The notes beneath the pieces were generated by a model. The model was not told where the DNA came from. It worked only from the letters and a program-made list of their open reading frames with translations, and ran no database searches. 8,973 nt of DNA, from the NCBI GenBank assembly GCA_009649835.1, contig PYCK01000083.1:1-8973 (forward strand), read 5' to 3'. The DNA is from Candidatus Methanocomedens sp. (GTDB lineage: Archaea; Halobacteriota; Methanosarcinia; Methanosarcinales; Methanocomedenaceae). Every line of letters begins with the position of its first letter. Within the stretch, counting starts at the first letter, position 1. Shown here piece by piece: positions 7,130 to 8,973 of the stretch. Both the position numbers and the translations under genes were made by a program.

Positions 7130-7750
7130 TTATTCAACGATCCTGACCTTATGTCCTTCAATAGTTAGCTTTCCCCTGGCAAATAATCTTACTGCTTCCG
7201 GGAATATCTTATGTTCCTGTTCCAGTATCCTGGACGCAAGGGTATCCTGGGTATCATCCTCAAGTACAGGGACACATTTTTGTATGATGATCGGGCCTGT
7301 ATCCACACCTTCATCAACGAAATGAACTGTGCAGCCGCTCACTTTCACCCCGTGGTCAAATGCTTGCTGCTGGGCGTGCAGTCCAGGGAAGGAGGGCAGC
7401 AGTGCAGGATGGATATTGATCATCCTGCCTTTGAATGGATCTAATAAAGTAGGGCCTACTACGCGCATGTAGCCTGCAAGCAGGACCAGTCCGATATTAT
7501 ATTCTTCAAGGAAGTGCAGTATCTTACTTTCGAATCCTGCCTTGTCAGGATAACTGGCCGGGTCTACAAAAATAGCATCGATACCGTGGTTTTTCGATCG
7601 CTCCATTGCATAGGCATCTTTTATATCACTGATGACCAAAGAAACAGATGCGTTGGGTATAGTACCATTTTCAATATTATCAATGATGGCCTGTAGATTT
7701 GAACCTCTGCCAGATACCAGGACTGCAATGTTGATATGGGTGTTGTTCAT
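7130..7750 (-). CDS. purN: phosphoribosylglycinamide formyltransferase (GAR transformylase)
   Basis: 206 residues, normal PurN length. It transfers the formyl group of 10-formyl-H4F to glycinamide ribonucleotide in purine synthesis. The phosphate-binding VLVSGRGSNLQAI (10-22), LAGYMRVVGP (91-100), the INIHPALLPSFPG stretch and EGVDTGPI are all present. The catalytic triad is intact as N112, H114 and D150. First gene of the operon, with an AGGAAG about 8 nt before ATG 7750 and a TATA-like element just upstream. Many archaea use the formate-dependent PurT instead, so PurN here is further evidence for a working H4F pool. Its product line also leads to aminoimidazole ribotide, the substrate of the thiC-family enzyme at the other end of the operon. 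Confidence 0.96.
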   Translation of the reverse strand: MNNTHINIAVLVSGRGSNLQAIIDNIENGTIPNASVSLVISDIKDAYAMERSKNHGIDAIFVDPASYPDKAGFESKILHFLEEYNIGLVLLAGYMRVVGPTLLDPFKGRMINIHPALLPSFPGLHAQQQAFDHGVKVSGCTVHFVDEGVDTGPIIIQKCVPVLEDDTQDTLASRILEQEHKIFPEAVRLFARGKLTIEGHKVRIVE

Positions 7751-7773
7751 ACACTTAACTTCCTATTGTGAAA

Positions 7774-7784
7774 GCAATATAAAG
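7774..7784 (-). promoter_or_regulatory. TATA-like element upstream of purN
   Basis: On the minus strand this reads CTTTATATTGC, close to the archaeal TATA consensus, 24-34 nt before the purN ATG. Transcription about 25 nt downstream would give an almost leaderless mRNA. A second A-rich stretch just upstream (about 7788-7798, CCAAAAATAAAAG on the minus strand) would start further back and include the AGGAAG. The element is framed by a short inverted repeat, AAAGC at 7771-7775 and GCTTT at 7785-7789, which could be an operator or chance. Confidence 0.35.
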
Positions 7785-7829
7785 GCTTTTATTTTTGGGC
7801 ATCTGGATAGATAACAGGAGAATCCTTAA

Positions 7830-7844
7830 GATTTTCTGAAAATC
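7830..7844. promoter_or_regulatory. 15-bp dyad in the divergent purN / DUF1858 promoter region
   Basis: GATTTTC-T-GAAAATC is a perfect inverted repeat with 7-bp arms around one base. It lies near the middle of the 158-nt region between the divergent purN operon and the DUF1858 gene, the classic place for a shared regulator. No T tract follows in either direction, so a terminator is unlikely. The rest of 7751-7908 holds only promoter-like AT-rich sequence. Confidence 0.35.
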
Positions 7845-7860
7845 AGGTGTTTTTCAATCA

Positions 7861-7870
7861 ATTTTATGTA
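7861..7870 (+). promoter_or_regulatory. possible TATA element for the DUF1858 gene
   Basis: ATTTTATGTA is the best TATA-like match upstream of the plus-strand gene. Initiation about 25 nt on would give a leader of roughly 15-20 nt that includes GGTG (7896-7899), a Shine-Dalgarno-like site 9 nt before ATG 7909. The match to consensus is only fair. Confidence 0.25.
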
Positions 7871-7908
7871 ACATTGAGGAATATCAGATAAAAAAGGTGT
7901 AAATAACA

Positions 7909-8139
7909 ATGTCAGATAATAATACTATCACAGGCGATATGAATATCCAGGATATCGTATCAAAATATCCCCAGACCCTGAGTGTTTTTTTCCAGTACGG
8001 GCTTGGTTGTATAGGTTGTCATGCATCTTCATATGAGAGTCTGGCCGAAGGTGTCATGATGCACGGCATAGACCTGGATGCAATACTTAAGGACCTCAAC
8101 GAGCTTATAGCAAAGATCGATGCAGAAAAGGAACAATAA
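7909..8139 (+). CDS. DUF1858 small CxxC redox-disulfide domain protein
   Basis: 76 residues forming a single DUF1858 domain, the family described as hybrid-cluster-protein-associated redox disulfide domain. The pattern is MNIQDIVSKYP (11-21), then FFQYGLGCIGCHASSYESL with C34 and C37, then an MHGIDLD segment and a C-terminal helix with a LNELI stretch. The CxxC-H arrangement suggests a thiol/disulfide or metal site; the true role of the family is not established. There is no signal peptide or membrane segment, so it should be cytoplasmic. It is transcribed away from the H4F operon across a shared 158-nt region and followed by 173 nt before the next gene, so it is probably monocistronic. Family call is strong; any role in one-carbon metabolism is only a neighbour argument. 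Confidence 0.85.
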   Translation: MSDNNTITGDMNIQDIVSKYPQTLSVFFQYGLGCIGCHASSYESLAEGVMMHGIDLDAILKDLNELIAKIDAEKEQ

Positions 8140-8182
8140 GCTCAAGAAAAAGCTCACATAGTTCGCATTTTCTAAGCCTACT

Positions 8183-8200
8183 GGAAAGTATATACTTTCC
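8183..8200. promoter_or_regulatory. perfect 18-bp palindrome centred on a TATA-like core
   Basis: GGAAAGTATATACTTTCC reads the same on both strands over all 18 bases; the next base on each side breaks the symmetry. It begins 43 nt after the DUF1858 stop and 113 nt before the end of the leader of the acylphosphatase gene. The core GTATATAC could serve as a TATA box in either direction, with the arms as a dimeric repressor site. No T tract follows, which argues against a terminator. Confidence 0.45.
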
Positions 8201-8220
8201 TATACGTTAAAAAAGACAAC

Positions 8221-8253
8221 ATTTTCGGGTCGTGTGGATAGGTTACCGAAAAT
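8221..8253. repeat. inverted repeat with 8-bp arms between DUF1858 and acylphosphatase genes
   Basis: ATTTTCGG (8221-8228) and CCGAAAAT (8246-8253) are exact reverse complements around a 17-nt loop. With one bulged G the stem can be drawn one pair longer. If transcription started near the upstream palindrome, this would be a hairpin in the leader of the acylphosphatase mRNA. The remaining bases of 8140-8312 show no gene, tRNA or known riboswitch that I recognise. Confidence 0.4.
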
Positions 8254-8280
8254 AATGCTCAATTTAACCGCATGCCAATC

Positions 8281-8300
8281 TTTATTATTCTTTAAAATAA
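8281..8300 (+). promoter_or_regulatory. AT-rich TATA-like stretch just before the acylphosphatase gene
   Basis: TTTATTATTC followed by TTTAAAATAA lies 13-32 nt before ATG 8313. Initiation about 25-27 nt after the first element would fall at or next to the ATG, giving a leaderless mRNA. That would agree with the absence of any Shine-Dalgarno before this gene. The upstream palindrome at 8183-8200 is the competing promoter candidate. Confidence 0.25.
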
Positions 8301-8312
8301 AACCTCATTCAA

Positions 8313-8973
8313 ATGAAACGCATAATCCTCATGGTATCAGGTAAGGTGCAGCAAGCAGGATACAGGGACCGGGTGGTTGGAATAGGCAAAAACCTCGCCC
8401 TGTCCGGTTATGCTGAGAACCTATCCGACGGCAGAGTAAAGATTGTGGCAGAAGGAAATGAAGAGGTGCTTGAACAACTAACTGCCACCATCAATATCAA
8501 GAATACTCTTATCAATGTAGAGAATGTGGAATCTTCTGACTGGGAAGCTACCGGGGAATTTTCAGGCTTTTACAAACTTGTAAAGGAAGGCGAGACAGAT
8601 GAGCGTCTCGACACTGCCGCCGACCTGTTAAAGGAGTTAATTGGTGTAACGAACAACGGCTTTAGTACACTAAACAATACAATGACCTCCGGATTCAATA
8701 AATTAGCACTTGGACAGGACAAAATACTTGAAAAACAGGATAGAATGCTTGAAAAACAGGATTCAATGCTTGATAAACAAGATTCAATGCTTGAAAAACA
8801 GGATTCAATGCTTGAAAAACAAGATTCAATGCTTGAAAAACAAGATACCAGTATTGATATTCTGGAAAAAGTACACGGCGACACGTCTGAAATCAAATCT
8901 ACCTTATCAAGAATAGAGGTGGATGTGAAGGACACAAGATATAGCCTTTCATCTTATATTGAAGAGAAACATC
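8313..8973 (+). CDS. acylphosphatase domain fused to a heptad-repeat helical region (partial, runs off the window)
   Basis: The frame is open from ATG 8313 to the window edge, 220 codons with no stop. Residues 1-92 are an acylphosphatase domain, which hydrolyses carboxyl-phosphate bonds. The loop GKVQQAGYR holds R18 and GYAENLSDGRV holds N36; their spacing of 18 equals that of the catalytic Arg/Asn pair of classic acylphosphatases, so the site looks intact although the usual QGVGF/Y is QQAGY. Ordinary acylphosphatases stop near 90 residues. Here a helical stretch follows (about 93-137), then six heptads of consensus MLEKQDS (138-179), then more predicted helix. Two hydrophobic residues sit side by side in each heptad rather than at a and d, so any coiled coil has an unusual core with Leu at a and Gln at d. 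No membrane segment is seen. An in-frame ATG at codon 7 would cut the first strand. Translation start lacks a Shine-Dalgarno. Confidence 0.82.
   Translation, partial: MKRIILMVSGKVQQAGYRDRVVGIGKNLALSGYAENLSDGRVKIVAEGNEEVLEQLTATINIKNTLINVENVESSDWEATGEFSGFYKLVKEGETDERLDTAADLLKELIGVTNNGFSTLNNTMTSGFNKLALGQDKILEKQDRMLEKQDSMLDKQDSMLEKQDSMLEKQDSMLEKQDTSIDILEKVHGDTSEIKSTLSRIEVDVKDTRYSLSSYIEEKH
8724..8849 (+). repeat. six tandem 21-bp repeats encoding heptads
   Basis: Six head-to-tail 21-bp units (8724-8744, 8745-8765, 8766-8786, 8787-8807, 8808-8828, 8829-8849) with consensus ATGCTTGAAAAACAGGATTC plus a final A. Units differ mostly by CAG/CAA at the Gln codon, one GAT for GAA, and changes in the outermost copies. 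A degenerate seventh unit (8703-8723, protein LALGQDK) precedes them. The near-identity at DNA level points to recent expansion or homogenisation, and the unit length keeps the frame. Confidence 0.95.

Noticed and set aside
8183..8253. Intrinsic terminator of the DUF1858 gene
   Set aside because: Neither inverted repeat is followed by a T tract on the plus strand, and archaeal termination depends on oligo-T.
8724..8849. CRISPR-like array
   Set aside because: The repeats are directly adjacent with no spacers and stay in a coding frame; they are a coding tandem repeat.
8570..8935. Minus-strand open frame rich in Cys-Phe-Ser-Ser-Ile repeats
   Set aside because: It is the reverse complement reading of the 21-bp heptad repeats. 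The plus-strand frame holds a real acylphosphatase domain with a sensible start, so the Cys-rich protein is an artefact.

Overview
The window looks like chromosomal DNA of a methanogen- or ANME-related euryarchaeon, with Methanosarcinales-type the best guess. The grounds are a coenzyme F420 ligase family protein, a short archaeal-style ThiC, a dihydropteroate synthase with the archaeal NLSRESF-type start, an archaeal acylphosphatase, TATA-like rather than bacterial -35/-10 promoter elements, and tetrahydrofolate enzymes of bacterial type like those known from Methanosarcina barkeri. The lineage is inferred from protein motifs recalled by eye; no database was searched.

Positions 1-7750 hold one tightly packed run of eight genes on the minus strand, probably an operon. 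In transcription order they are purN, glyA, folD, a dihydropteroate synthase, metV, metF, a thiC-family gene and a cofE-family gene. Gaps run from 1 to about 51 nt, and an oligo-T run follows the last stop codon. The first six genes form a compact tetrahydrofolate (H4F) one-carbon module. GlyA loads carbon from serine as methylene-H4F, FolD oxidises it to 10-formyl-H4F for PurN (purine synthesis), and MetV/MetF reduce it to methyl-H4F. The dihydropteroate synthase would help make the pterin carrier itself. The last two genes are divergent members of their families. The ThiC has an altered metal/cluster signature and, by hypothesis, could make either the thiamin pyrimidine or the 5-hydroxybenzimidazole cobamide ligand. 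The CofE paralogue could, also by hypothesis, be a glutamate ligase acting on the folate made here instead of on F420-0.

Positions 7751-7908 are a divergent promoter region with a 15-bp dyad. On the plus strand follow a 76-residue DUF1858 protein with a CxxC motif (7909-8139) and a 173-nt intergenic stretch holding a perfect 18-bp palindrome and a second long inverted repeat. The window ends inside an acylphosphatase gene (8313 to the edge). Its product has an intact catalytic Arg/Asn pair and is fused to six near-identical heptads encoded by 21-bp tandem repeats.

The most notable items are the CofE-like ligase in a folate operon, the divergent ThiC, the dihydropteroate synthase with an extra C-terminal domain, and the acylphosphatase-heptad fusion with its palindromic upstream region.
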